Position numbers and translations under genes: made by a program. From the IMG/VR virus record IMGVR_UViG_3300033149_003270, positions 1-24,451 of that record: a DNA stretch of 24,451 nt; one strand, written 5' to 3'. This document shows positions 14,700 to 20,560 of this stretch, piece by piece. The stretch comes from a virus. Position 1 is the stretch's first letter, and each line of letters starts with the position of its first letter. The notes below the pieces were generated by a model. It had not been told where the DNA came from and made no database searches. It was given only the letters and a program-made list of their open reading frames with translations.

Positions 14700-14969
14700 T
14701 TACTCTGACTTTCTGACTGAGTTCAGCACTTTCTTAGCACCATTGGCAAGTGCCCAAGCTGCTACTGCTACCAAGAACACATTGAAGTTTAGGCCATAGC
14801 CTGTTTTCAGAGCTGAATAAATTGCAACACCAAGAGCAACGAAAAATGACAATAGCACTGAATACCAGCCACGCCAGTTCTCGTCTGAGATGTTGAACCA
14901 ATTCTTAATCCAGCTCTTTATTGTCTGAGTCAGAGCAACGACTAGTGCAACTATTGCTTCTAATCCCAT
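14700..14969 (-). CDS. Holin-like membrane protein
   Basis: The start is ATG 14969, with AAAGGAGG eight bases upstream; a GTG three codons earlier is less likely. The 89-residue protein has three hydrophobic segments: LEAIVALVVALTQTI near 3-17, WYSVLLSFFVALGVAIY near 37-53, and FNVFLVAVAAWALANG near 64-79. It ends with the charged KKVLNSVRKSE. Size, multiple spans and a charged tail are typical of holins, which form the membrane lesions that let the endolysin out. The endolysin gene lies about 1 kb downstream. No specific holin family recognised. Confidence 0.65.
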   Translation of the reverse strand: MGLEAIVALVVALTQTIKSWIKNWFNISDENWRGWYSVLLSFFVALGVAIYSALKTGYGLNFNVFLVAVAAWALANGAKKVLNSVRKSE

Positions 14970-14974
14970 TATTC

Positions 14975-15172
14975 TCACCTCCTTTCAAAAAATTCACAAG
15001 AGTTTTTATCGAAAACAAAAACATTCCTGCCAAATCCTAAGACCAATCCAACATATAACCATAATTCATTAAATGGATGTTCTTTTCGCCAGTTATTCAT
15101 GAAAGATACGTCTATAAACAAATCATCGGAATTTTCTAGAATAAATAAAATAGCAGGCTTAATTTTTCCCAT
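14975..15172 (-). CDS. Small hypothetical protein
   Basis: The chain has 65 residues: KPAILFILENSDDLFIDVSF, then ELWLYVGLVLGFGRNVFVFD and CEFFERR. The second part resembles the short Gly-rich strand-helix-strand seen in nucleoside deoxyribosyltransferase-like folds, but the protein is far too short to be such an enzyme and lacks visible catalytic residues. AGAGGAAG precedes the start, and it overlaps the upstream gene by 14 bases. Function unknown. Confidence 0.6.
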   Translation of the reverse strand: MGKIKPAILFILENSDDLFIDVSFMNNWRKEHPFNELWLYVGLVLGFGRNVFVFDKNSCEFFERR

Positions 15173-15551
15173 TTTCTTCCTCTAGCACAGCCAGCACCAC
15201 CTTGAGCATCGCTTCAAGCGGCGTTTGACCTTCAGCTTCATAATATTTATCTTTCTCATATACTGTTGCTAAACACTCTTTGTGTTTTTTTCTTAAAATT
15301 ACCTGATAACGGAGAATTAAGATTCCAAATTTGTCTCTTTCCCCTAGCCATTTTCTTGCGTCTTCAAATGTCCAGAGAGGAATAAAGGGAAGATATTTAC
15401 TATATCTATCACTAATTGAAGGGTCTACACAGCATTCTACTTCTGGTTTTCTTAAATCTGTATCCAAGAAAAAATCTCCAAATCCTATTGGTTTTCGATA
15501 GTAATGAGCAATTTCTTTGCATAAAGCTATCTCTTTTTTAGTAAATCTCAT
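15159..15551 (-). CDS. Conserved small phage protein, paralogue B
   Basis: This 130-residue protein is a paralogue of the protein encoded at 17138-17560. Shared parts are the start (MRFTKKEIALCKEIAHYY versus MRYTKKEIEICREIARYY), the centre (PLWTFEDARKWL versus PLWTFEDAREWL) and the end (LEAMLKVVLAVLEEE versus LEAILKVVLAVLKEE). The middle differs and has a different length. The C-terminal Leu-rich helix is common in uncharacterised phage proteins of accessory regions. GGAGGG precedes the ATG, which lies inside the end of the upstream 43-codon gene. The two copies flank a cassette of small genes. Function unknown. Confidence 0.78.
   Translation of the reverse strand: MRFTKKEIALCKEIAHYYRKPIGFGDFFLDTDLRKPEVECCVDPSISDRYSKYLPFIPLWTFEDARKWLGERDKFGILILRYQVILRKKHKECLATVYEKDKYYEAEGQTPLEAMLKVVLAVLEEENGKN
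15187..15206. repeat. Direct repeat, left copy (20 bp; partner at 17157-17176)
   Basis: Twenty identical bases lie in the 3' parts of the paralogous genes. They encode the Leu-Lys-Val-Val-Leu-Ala-Val region and mark the recent common origin of the two genes. Confidence 0.75.
15361..15382. repeat. Direct repeat, left copy (22 bp; partner at 17355-17376)
   Basis: Twenty-two identical bases in the middle of the paralogous genes encode the WTFEDAR segment. With the first pair this frames about 2 kb that could be lost or duplicated by homologous recombination. Confidence 0.75.
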
Positions 15552-15669
15552 TTTCCCTCCTTTTTTTCTTTCTAAAAATTCTAAATCTCATATCATCTTC
15601 CATCTTGGCTATACAGAGCCATACCCAAGCTATGAAAAATAATAGACTAAGTGCGACTAGTATCTTCAT
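15538..15669 (-). CDS. Small single-span membrane protein
   Basis: This frame of 43 codons starts with an ATGA overlap to the upstream stop and ends at TAA 15538. It encodes KILVALSLLFFIAWVWLCIA, one membrane segment, followed by an acidic then strongly basic tail (RFRIFRKKKRREN). It fills the gap between two well-supported genes and contains, in its last codons, the ribosome binding site of the next one. Its own site is weak (GAAGAAA). Topology suggests N-out, C-in. It is one of three small membrane proteins in a row. Confidence 0.5.
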   Translation of the reverse strand: MKILVALSLLFFIAWVWLCIAKMEDDMRFRIFRKKKRRENEIY

Positions 15670-15917
15670 TTTTCTTCAGGCCAAATGTCCTCTAGGTCTT
15701 GCTGGTATATTCTAATAGCTCTTTCAAGTGCTTCTAGCTTCTCTTTCTCAAGCTGGTTGATTCTTTCCTCAACCTGCTTGTTCTCTTTCTGAAGTTCACT
15801 ATACCAAAAATTAGACCCATGGTATGCTCCAATAAAACCGACAGCAAGGCCGAGAAAAAAGCCTATAGCCAGCATCAAAAGAGCCAGTCCAGTCTTACTG
15901 AATCTTTCTACAGCCAT
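15666..15917 (-). CDS. Membrane-anchored coiled-coil protein
   Basis: The 83-residue protein has one glycine-rich membrane span (about 9-31, LALLMLAIGFFLGLAVGFIG) and a helical, charged part with LQKENKQVEERINQLEKEKLEAL, a clear coiled coil. This topology is like inner-membrane spanins (Rz type) or other phage membrane tethers, but it is about 1.9 kb upstream of the endolysin, and no partner lipoprotein is adjacent. GAGGAA lies eight bases before the start. The start overlaps the end of the upstream membrane gene. Confidence 0.65.
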   Translation of the reverse strand: MAVERFSKTGLALLMLAIGFFLGLAVGFIGAYHGSNFWYSELQKENKQVEERINQLEKEKLEALERAIRIYQQDLEDIWPEEK

Positions 15918-16081
15918 AGCGTATTCCTCGGCTTAGAACATTCAATAATTTTCGCACCAATCAAGAACGGCAATAATAAAATCATCATCAAAGAGATTAT
16001 TATCAAATTGATAATAAAAATGATGATTTTAATTAATATCTTGAATATTGAAATCGTTTTATTTACGCCGTTTTTAATCAT
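15908..16081 (-). CDS. Small very hydrophobic membrane protein
   Basis: Fifty-seven codons run from ATG 16081 to TAG 15908. AAGGAGG is placed seven bases upstream, one of the best ribosome binding sites in the window. After a short polar start the protein is almost entirely Ile, Leu, Phe and Met from about 15 to 41, interrupted by one Lys and one Asn, then has a Cys-containing polar tail. It may span the membrane once or form a tight hairpin. It fills the gap between two genes and overlaps the next by ten bases. A holin-like or antiholin role is possible but only inferred from size. Confidence 0.65.
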   Translation of the reverse strand: MIKNGVNKTISIFKILIKIIIFIINLIIISLMMILLLPFLIGAKIIECSKPRNTLWL

Positions 16082-16112
16082 GATTCAACCTCCTTAATAT
16101 TTTTATATTCAT

Positions 16113-16523
16113 TCAAGATAAAACTTTTATCCTACGAGCGTTGACAGCGAAACTAAGCATAATTTCGGTATCTTTCTTAACCAGATTTGCAGCTTTAATA
16201 AATTTATCTCCGTCAAATAGATAGATATCAATTTTTTCTCTGCTTCTCTTAATCCAGAGCATCGGTAAATCGTTCTCAGTCCATGGTACTTTGCTAAACT
16301 TCTCCCTTATTGGCTTGATTGCTGGTCTGCTGCCAGCCTTAGCTTGAATCCAGAGCGTCGTGCTTCTCTTTTTTGCTATGAGGTCTATACAGCCGAATAT
16401 ATCTCTCTGAGCTTTGAACCTGCCTCCAATCTCTTCATTATGTACAAGCCAGCTCCTAGCTTCAAGCCATTCCTGAATCCAGCGTTGAAAGGCCGTTGCT
16501 TTTCTTCTGCTTGTTGTAGTCAT
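16113..16523 (-). CDS. PD-(D/E)XK nuclease, Holliday-junction-resolvase-like
   Basis: The protein of 136 residues shows the core of a small PD-(D/E)XK nuclease: a helix with RWIQEWLEAR, then QRDIFGCIDLIAKK (39-52) with the metal-binding Asp, and LWIQAKAGSRPA (57-68) with Q-x-K in place of E-x-K. Gln at this place is known in some family members. A later strand MLWIKRSREKIDIYLF fits the fold. Such enzymes resolve branched DNA before packaging or cut foreign DNA. AAGGAAAGG precedes the start, directly after the stop of the 50-codon gene. The fold is fairly clear; the substrate is not. Confidence 0.72.
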   Translation of the reverse strand: MTTTSRRKATAFQRWIQEWLEARSWLVHNEEIGGRFKAQRDIFGCIDLIAKKRSTTLWIQAKAGSRPAIKPIREKFSKVPWTENDLPMLWIKRSREKIDIYLFDGDKFIKAANLVKKDTEIMLSFAVNARRIKVLS

Positions 16524-16676
16524 TTACCTTTCCTTCAAACCCCAGGGAAGCTCATCACATTCTTTTTTGATTTCATCCCTCACATCAATATAACCATAAC
16601 TTGTTCTTAACTTTGGATAGCTCGGAGTATCACCAATTGTAAAAAATTGACCTATTTTAATCTCATTTAATTTCAT
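16524..16676 (-). CDS. Small conserved phage protein (50 residues)
   Basis: The gene fills exactly the gap between two others: ATGA overlap upstream and TAAATG junction downstream. AAGGGGGA lies three to four bases before the ATG. The protein carries EIKIGQFFTIGDTPSYPKLR, then TSYGYIDVRDEIKKEC and a short tail. The motif F-x-x-G-x-T-P-S-x-P-K with Y-x-D-x-R-D is one I recognise from small phage proteins of unknown function, with a beta-barrel-like pattern. Function unknown. Confidence 0.75.
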   Translation of the reverse strand: MKLNEIKIGQFFTIGDTPSYPKLRTSYGYIDVRDEIKKECDELPWGLKER

Positions 16677-16975
16677 TCTTCCCCCTTTATCCTTATGCCA
16701 GCCTCTTTAAGCATTTGTTTTAAATCTTCTTTTGACGGATTAACATAATAATCATCATTCCATCGTTGTCTAACTTTAACTCCTAATTTATCAATCCATT
16801 TCTCAATAAACTCTTCATCCACCCCTGGCTGATTTTCTATTAGCTGGCGTATTTGCTTTTTAGCTTGATGAATTCTCTCATACCGCCAATGATATGCCCG
16901 GCTTGCTTTTTCCAATGCCATATTAAAAGCCAGAGCACATTCATCCCAAAGCTCCTCCTTACTCAACTCTCTCAT
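16673..16975 (-). CDS. Small hypothetical protein
   Basis: The 100-residue chain is helical and charged throughout. Its N-terminal part has KEELWDECALAFNMALEKASR and WRYERIHQAKKQIRQLIE; the C-terminal part has SKEDLKQMLKEAGIRIKGEE. No Cys pairs, membrane spans or catalytic motifs are seen. GGAG lies seven bases before ATG 16975, which overlaps the preceding gene by 17 bases. No family recognised. Confidence 0.65.
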   Translation of the reverse strand: MRELSKEELWDECALAFNMALEKASRAYHWRYERIHQAKKQIRQLIENQPGVDEEFIEKWIDKLGVKVRQRWNDDYYVNPSKEDLKQMLKEAGIRIKGEE

Positions 16976-17141
16976 TGGTTTGCTCCATTAATTTATAAGC
17001 CTCTTTAAGAGAGCGACACTTTAAATATTTCTTCATGTGAGGTCTATGATGTTTAATCCATTCTTTTACAACTAGCTTGGTGATATCGTTAAAAAATATT
17101 TCTGCTCCACATTCACAAACAAAGTGATTCAGTCTTTTCAT
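16959..17141 (-). CDS. Small hypothetical protein with CxC motif
   Basis: The protein has 60 residues and starts with LNHFVCECGAEIFFND, a C-x-C-G knuckle like the first half of a zinc ribbon; a single later Cys (C42) is the only other candidate ligand besides histidines at 31, 32 and 35. GGAGGAGAA immediately precedes the ATG, which overlaps the end of paralogue A (ATGA). Function unknown. Confidence 0.65.
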   Translation of the reverse strand: MKRLNHFVCECGAEIFFNDITKLVVKEWIKHHRPHMKKYLKCRSLKEAYKLMEQTNERVE

Positions 17142-17560
17142 TTCTCCTCCTTTAATACAGCCAGCACCACCTTGAGTATTGCCTCAAGGTCTGTCTTGCC
17201 TCGTCCGTTAAACGCTGGCAATAGAACATTTTCATATGACCAGAATTCCAAGCCTACCATATCTGGTTTTTGTGGAACTCGCCCCCCTCTGCAACTCCAT
17301 CCGTCATAATGCTGATTTAATCTCCATCCCCTTTCAAAAAGCCACTCTCTTGCATCTTCAAATGTCCAGAGAGGAAACCAATCTTTCTCTTTTCTTTCAT
17401 TCAAATCATCGGCAAGCTGATAACTATCAATTAAATTAGGTGAATTAGTATTTATTGGAGGAATATCACTCCAAATAAACCAATCCCCAAACCTAACTGG
17501 CTTCTGATAATACCGAGCAATTTCTCGACAAATCTCTATCTCTTTTTTGGTGTATCTCAT
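17138..17560 (-). CDS. Conserved small phage protein, paralogue A
   Basis: This 140-residue protein is a paralogue of the one at 15159-15551, alike at the start, centre and end but with a different middle part (GWRLNQHYDGWSCRGG) that is rich in Trp and Gly. Two exact stretches of 20 and 22 bases are shared between the genes. A run of G residues (TGGGGGG) serves as the ribosome binding site. As an uncharacterised family it is found in phage accessory regions. The divergence of the middle next to near-identical segments suggests either selection on the middle or gene conversion of the ends. Confidence 0.78.
   Translation of the reverse strand: MRYTKKEIEICREIARYYQKPVRFGDWFIWSDIPPINTNSPNLIDSYQLADDLNERKEKDWFPLWTFEDAREWLFERGWRLNQHYDGWSCRGGRVPQKPDMVGLEFWSYENVLLPAFNGRGKTDLEAILKVVLAVLKEEK
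17157..17176. repeat. Direct repeat, right copy (20 bp; partner at 15187-15206)
   Basis: Exact copy of the 20 bases in paralogue B, in the same orientation, about 1.97 kb apart. Confidence 0.75.
17355..17376. repeat. Direct repeat, right copy (22 bp; partner at 15361-15382)
   Basis: Exact copy of 22 bases in paralogue B. The similarity extends a few bases further with one mismatch. Confidence 0.75.
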
Positions 17561-17563
17561 CGT

Positions 17564-17725
17564 TCAGCCCCCCCATCTGTAGTTGACAATAAAATCCAAA
17601 ATTTTATCCATCATCTCGATAGCATAGGCGTTATATTCTATCTGTTTAGCCTTTTCATATTTGTGATTACTTCCGAAAAAATGCATGTAAACTGCATAAA
17701 TTAAATTATAAAGCCTTGGCTTCAT
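17564..17725 (-). CDS. Small hypothetical protein
   Basis: The start is ATG 17725, preceded by GGAGGAGAT and overlapping the upstream stop (ATGA); a longer frame to 17788 lacks such a site. The 53 residues include LYNLIYAVYMHFFGSNHKYE and an amphipathic helix (AIEMMDKILDFIVNYRWGG). It is rich in Tyr and may be a small helical binding protein. No family recognised. Confidence 0.65.
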   Translation of the reverse strand: MKPRLYNLIYAVYMHFFGSNHKYEKAKQIEYNAYAIEMMDKILDFIVNYRWGG

Positions 17726-18045
17726 ATCTCCTCCTTTGGTAATAGGCTTTCGAGAAAATCCAACTCTCTCTGGGCAAGCTCTTTGCAAGTGTCACAGTAA
17801 ACTTTCATCTTCTTTAATTTATTTTCGTGTTTTAATATATGATGATTTACCCAATCATTATAAGGAGTTTTAATACAACCAAAACGACTAGTCTTCTCAT
17901 TAATTGGACAACCTTGACATCCTTCATCAAAAAATAATTCACATAACGGACAATTATCTGCTCCCTCGTCAATACCCGTCCCTTCTACAATCTTTTCCCA
18001 TTTCTTAATCGACCCCTTGAGTGCTTTTAAGGTTTTAGCGTCCAT
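17722..18045 (-). CDS. Zinc-binding small phage protein (CPLC...CxxC type)
   Basis: The protein has 107 residues. Its centre has DNCPLCELFFDEGCQGCPI, then FGCIKTPYNDW. A further pair, VYCDTCKEL, lies near the end. The arrangement of CPLC, CxxCP and C-x-x-T-P-Y-x-x-W is one I know from a widespread uncharacterised phage protein family. Four to six of the cysteines could bind zinc. GAGGAGG precedes the start. Function unknown. Confidence 0.78.
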   Translation of the reverse strand: MDAKTLKALKGSIKKWEKIVEGTGIDEGADNCPLCELFFDEGCQGCPINEKTSRFGCIKTPYNDWVNHHILKHENKLKKMKVYCDTCKELAQRELDFLESLLPKEEI

Positions 18046-18047
18046 TA

Positions 18048-18341
18048 TCAGCCTCCTCTAAATAATTCGTTCTCTTTCTTTTTTTTCTTTCTCCTAAATG
18101 GCATATCAAGCCGGAGATGACATCGCTGGCAGAGTGCTATAAGATTGAGTCGCCGGTTGTCTGTAGGGTCTCCATTTATATGGTGGACGGTGAGCACGAC
18201 CTCAGAGCCGGTGAGTGGGTGAGGAAAACCGTTGTCAGCTCCACATAGCTCACATCTCCAATTAGCTTTTTCTCTAATAAGCAGTGAGATTTTATCCCAG
18301 TTGTCCGGATATAATGCTTTTCGCTCTGGTTTAATTGGCAT
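18048..18341 (-). CDS. HNH endonuclease
   Basis: In 97 residues the HNH motif is complete: a zinc knuckle WRCELCG (C30, C33) and QRCH (C71, C74), the catalytic histidines in VHHINGDPTDN (H53, H54), and the asparagine in the following NRRLNL segment. The tail is very basic. HNH proteins in phages act as homing endonucleases or help the terminase cut DNA. This copy is far from the terminase genes and close to an accessory sulfotransferase, so it may be a free-standing mobile or accessory nuclease. The ribosome binding site is weak (ACAGAG). Confidence 0.88.
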   Translation of the reverse strand: MPIKPERKALYPDNWDKISLLIREKANWRCELCGADNGFPHPLTGSEVVLTVHHINGDPTDNRRLNLIALCQRCHLRLDMPFRRKKKKKENELFRGG

Positions 18342-18343
18342 TT

Positions 18344-18562
18344 TTAATTTCTCTGTTCTCTTTTCAATGCTCTATTCAACGCTCTGTTCAATTGGTCAAT
18401 CTTATTTTGCTTTTTTCTCACGGCATCAGAAAGTTTACGCTTTTCCTCTTTCAGTGATACCAACTCATCTTCAACGTCACTGAGCTTCGCTAAAAAAAGG
18501 ATTGAAGTACCAAACATACCAAAGATAAAACCTAAGATAAAAATAATAATTTTAATAAGCAT
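18344..18562 (-). CDS. Small membrane-anchored coiled-coil protein
   Basis: The 72-residue chain starts with a membrane span (LIKIIIFILGFIFGMFGTSI) and continues as a charged helix with KLSDVEDELVSLKEEKRKL, a coiled coil, and a basic end with near-repeats NRALNRALKRE. AGGAGG lies six bases before the ATG. The layout resembles spanin-like or DivIC-like proteins, but it is distant from the lysis block. Function unknown. Confidence 0.65.
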   Translation of the reverse strand: MLIKIIIFILGFIFGMFGTSILFLAKLSDVEDELVSLKEEKRKLSDAVRKKQNKIDQLNRALNRALKREQRN

Positions 18563-18571
18563 ATAAACCTC

Positions 18572-19267
18572 CTATTCCCAATCTATTCCAAAGTGATTAT
18601 AAAGCTCTGCATTAGGCCGCCGATAATATTCAGTAAGAAAGTCAATAACTTCCTTATCAGGCTTTGGATAAGATTCTTTCTTTATCGGATTCTTTTTCTT
18701 TGGGTCATAATATAGAATTTTTTCTACTCTCTCAGGTATATTGAGGAAATGGTTAAGAATGAAATTAACTACATCTTCAGGCATCTCAAAAAACGTTTCT
18801 GCTTTAATGATAAAAAAACTTATTCTCCCAAAAAGACTAACCCAATGTTTTAAATACTCTATATATCGGCCTCTTTTTAGCAGCTCAGAGTCCGGATTGA
18901 ACAGCTCTGACTTTGATATCTTATGCTGCCAATGCCAATAATTCGACCATGCTCTATCAACAGGATTTCTTAATAGAACAATAAACTTATGGCTTGATTC
19001 AGGCAAATCTCTCTTGATTCTTATAGGTGCTGCGAATGAGTACAGGTAACCTGGTGTCGTATCAAAAGATATCTTCTCTTTTTCTGAAGCGAAAAATTTC
19101 TTATAATATCTGAGTCCTTTTTGATAGTTATAATCCACATCGAAAAAATGTATTTCTTTCTTCTTAGCAGGTGCTATTAATTTCGCTTGATTGAGTGTTT
19201 CTCTGAGTGAATTAGTGCCTGAGCGACTTGCACCGATGATAAAAAAGTCTGGAAGTCTTTTCATCAT
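18572..19267 (-). CDS. PAPS-dependent sulfotransferase
   Basis: This 231-residue enzyme should move a sulfate from PAPS to a hydroxyl or amine of a carbohydrate or similar acceptor. The PAPS loop is FFIIGASRSGTNSLRE (8-23), the next conserved segment is KKEIHFFD (37-43), followed by TTPGYLY (70-76) and the 3'-phosphate site FIVLLRNPVDRAWSNYWH (95-112), the order of NDST-type sulfotransferases. At 231 residues it is slightly shorter than many bacterial relatives but complete in motifs. Two adjacent ATG codons start the frame; AGAGAG is about nine bases upstream. It may alter a host surface polysaccharide or a virion sugar; this is inference. A relic of a related start lies at 19556-19609. Confidence 0.88.
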   Translation of the reverse strand: MMKRLPDFFIIGASRSGTNSLRETLNQAKLIAPAKKKEIHFFDVDYNYQKGLRYYKKFFASEKEKISFDTTPGYLYSFAAPIRIKRDLPESSHKFIVLLRNPVDRAWSNYWHWQHKISKSELFNPDSELLKRGRYIEYLKHWVSLFGRISFFIIKAETFFEMPEDVVNFILNHFLNIPERVEKILYYDPKKKNPIKKESYPKPDKEVIDFLTEYYRRPNAELYNHFGIDWE

Positions 19268-19294
19268 ATTCTTTTCTCTCTTGAAGCATTAAAC

Positions 19295-19543
19295 TTAAAG
19301 CTTTGGTCTATCTTTCATTATGCCACCGACAGTTTTTTTTGAGCTTAGCTTCTCCTCTTCAATAATCTCAAGCTGACTTTCATCGATATATTCACTGTCA
19401 GGCATCTTGTTGTTATCACCGACTTTTGGTTTCACGCCATACTGAATGCAGCCATTTAAGTACTCTACTCTAGAATATGCTATACCCTCAAAGCCTGTTA
19501 TCTTGTCTCTGACTTTGGTCCCTAACTTAATTTTTTTTGCCAT
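19295..19543 (-). CDS. Conserved small phage protein
   Basis: The protein of 82 residues has the pattern KLGTKVRDKITGFEGIAYSR, then VEYLNGCIQYGV and EYIDESQLEIIEE. I know this pattern from many phage genomes; it suggests a small SH3-like beta barrel, but its function is not known. AAAGGAGG precedes the ATG at six bases. The gene separates the sulfotransferase from the relic of a second sulfotransferase start. Confidence 0.82.
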   Translation of the reverse strand: MAKKIKLGTKVRDKITGFEGIAYSRVEYLNGCIQYGVKPKVGDNNKMPDSEYIDESQLEIIEEEKLSSKKTVGGIMKDRPKL

Positions 19544-19555
19544 TTTTTACCTCCT

Positions 19556-19609
19556 TTAAGAGTTTTTAGGGCTAGCTCCGATTATGAAAAACCTAGGCAG
19601 CCTATTCAT
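19556..19609 (-). pseudogene. Relic of a second sulfotransferase N-terminus
   Basis: A 17-codon frame from ATG 19609 to TAA 19556 reads MNRLPRFFIIGASPKNS. It matches the first residues of the nearby sulfotransferase (MKRLPDFFIIGAS) in 11 of 13 positions, although codon third positions differ widely, so it is not a recent copy. After GAS the PAPS loop is broken. The ATG overlaps the stop of the preceding gene. The remainder of the gene is missing; the ribosome binding site of the next gene follows directly. Confidence 0.65.
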
Positions 19610-19919
19610 TGTCTTCTCTTTTATTCTGTTTAGATAAAATCTTCTTCATTAAATCCCTCACTGCTACAATTTCTTTCGGAGCTGTAATAAAAATATCTTC
19701 AGGATAAATCCGTAACCACCATTTACAGACATCATAAAGTCCTGCTTTTCGGCCGTTTTCTAAAAAAAGCTCTATCATTTCATCTTTCAATTCTTCAATC
19801 TCACTATCTCTATCTTCTTTTATATTATTAACATTCCAATCGACTTGATGATACTGCAAATTTTGTAAGAATCTCAACCTCAAAAGAAGTTGTCTTATAG
19901 CTCTTTTGAATCTTCTCAT
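19602..19919 (-). CDS. Small hypothetical protein downstream of RNase HII
   Basis: The start is ATG 19919, which overlaps the RNase HII stop by four bases and has AGAGGG upstream; a longer frame to 19985 would lie inside the RNase gene. The 105 residues begin with a basic helix (MRRFKRAIRQLLLRLRFLQN), then an acidic part, and end with CKWWLRIYPEDIFITAPKEI and a basic tail. No family recognised. Coupling to RNase HII suggests a DNA-linked role, without proof. Confidence 0.65.
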   Translation of the reverse strand: MRRFKRAIRQLLLRLRFLQNLQYHQVDWNVNNIKEDRDSEIEELKDEMIELFLENGRKAGLYDVCKWWLRIYPEDIFITAPKEIVAVRDLMKKILSKQNKREDNE

Positions 19920-20560
19920 TTCGTTTTTCCCTCTTGTATTTTTTTCCACCATGATTGACCATAGTTTACCCTCATATATGGACAAGCACCGTCCTTTCTG
20001 ATTTTTTCATACATAACCTTATCGGGTGAACCATGATTCCGTTCGATATTATATCCTGGGTAGAAGCTTCCGAATCCAGTGAAGAGTGCGTCCGCATAGA
20101 TTCTGGCAACAATGGAAGCTGCACTCACTTGATATATGATTTCATCAGCATTGACCATGCATTCAACTGGTATAGCAATCTTGCTTTTGAAATAATTCAT
20201 CCAGCCTTTTGAGAAAGGTCCGTCAATGATTGCCTTCTCCGGTTTGATATTCATCCCTAAGAGCTGCAAATACAGATTCTCAAAGGCTGTGGCTATGGCA
20301 TAGTTCCGGGCTTTATAGATTCCAACACTATTGATTGAGTTTACGGTTGCTGGCACAATCGAATAAATGCTGTGATAATGCAGCTTCCCGAACAGATTTA
20401 ACCTTTGTTTATGGGTGAGTTGTTTAGAGTCTTTTACTCCACGCACTCTTCTCAATGCATATAGAGCACATATCACGCAGTCGCCAGCTAATGACGGGCT
20501 GTAATTTACTTCATCAATTCCTATTAGATGCATCTTATTTTTTTTGAAATTCTTCTTCAT
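19916..20560 (-). CDS. RNase HII-like ribonuclease, divergent
   Basis: The protein has 214 residues and the four acidic catalytic residues of RNase HII: D16 and E17 in IGIDEV, D113 in IIDGP, and D157 in AASIVARIYAD. DSKQLTHKQR (44-53) is also conserved. It should cut RNA in RNA-DNA hybrids, for example primers or R-loops during phage replication. The substrate-reading GRG motif that normally follows GIDEA is replaced by NYS, which may change specificity. No good ribosome binding site is visible; ATG 20533, just after the upstream stop, is an alternative that removes a Lys-rich tip. It lies among replication genes. Confidence 0.85.
   Translation of the reverse strand: MKKNFKKNKMHLIGIDEVNYSPSLAGDCVICALYALRRVRGVKDSKQLTHKQRLNLFGKLHYHSIYSIVPATVNSINSVGIYKARNYAIATAFENLYLQLLGMNIKPEKAIIDGPFSKGWMNYFKSKIAIPVECMVNADEIIYQVSAASIVARIYADALFTGFGSFYPGYNIERNHGSPDKVMYEKIRKDGACPYMRVNYGQSWWKKIQEGKTK

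Noticed and set aside
14975-15172. Nucleoside deoxyribosyltransferase or TIR-like defence enzyme
   Set aside because: Only a short Gly-rich stretch is similar; the 65-residue protein lacks catalytic residues and enough length for the fold.
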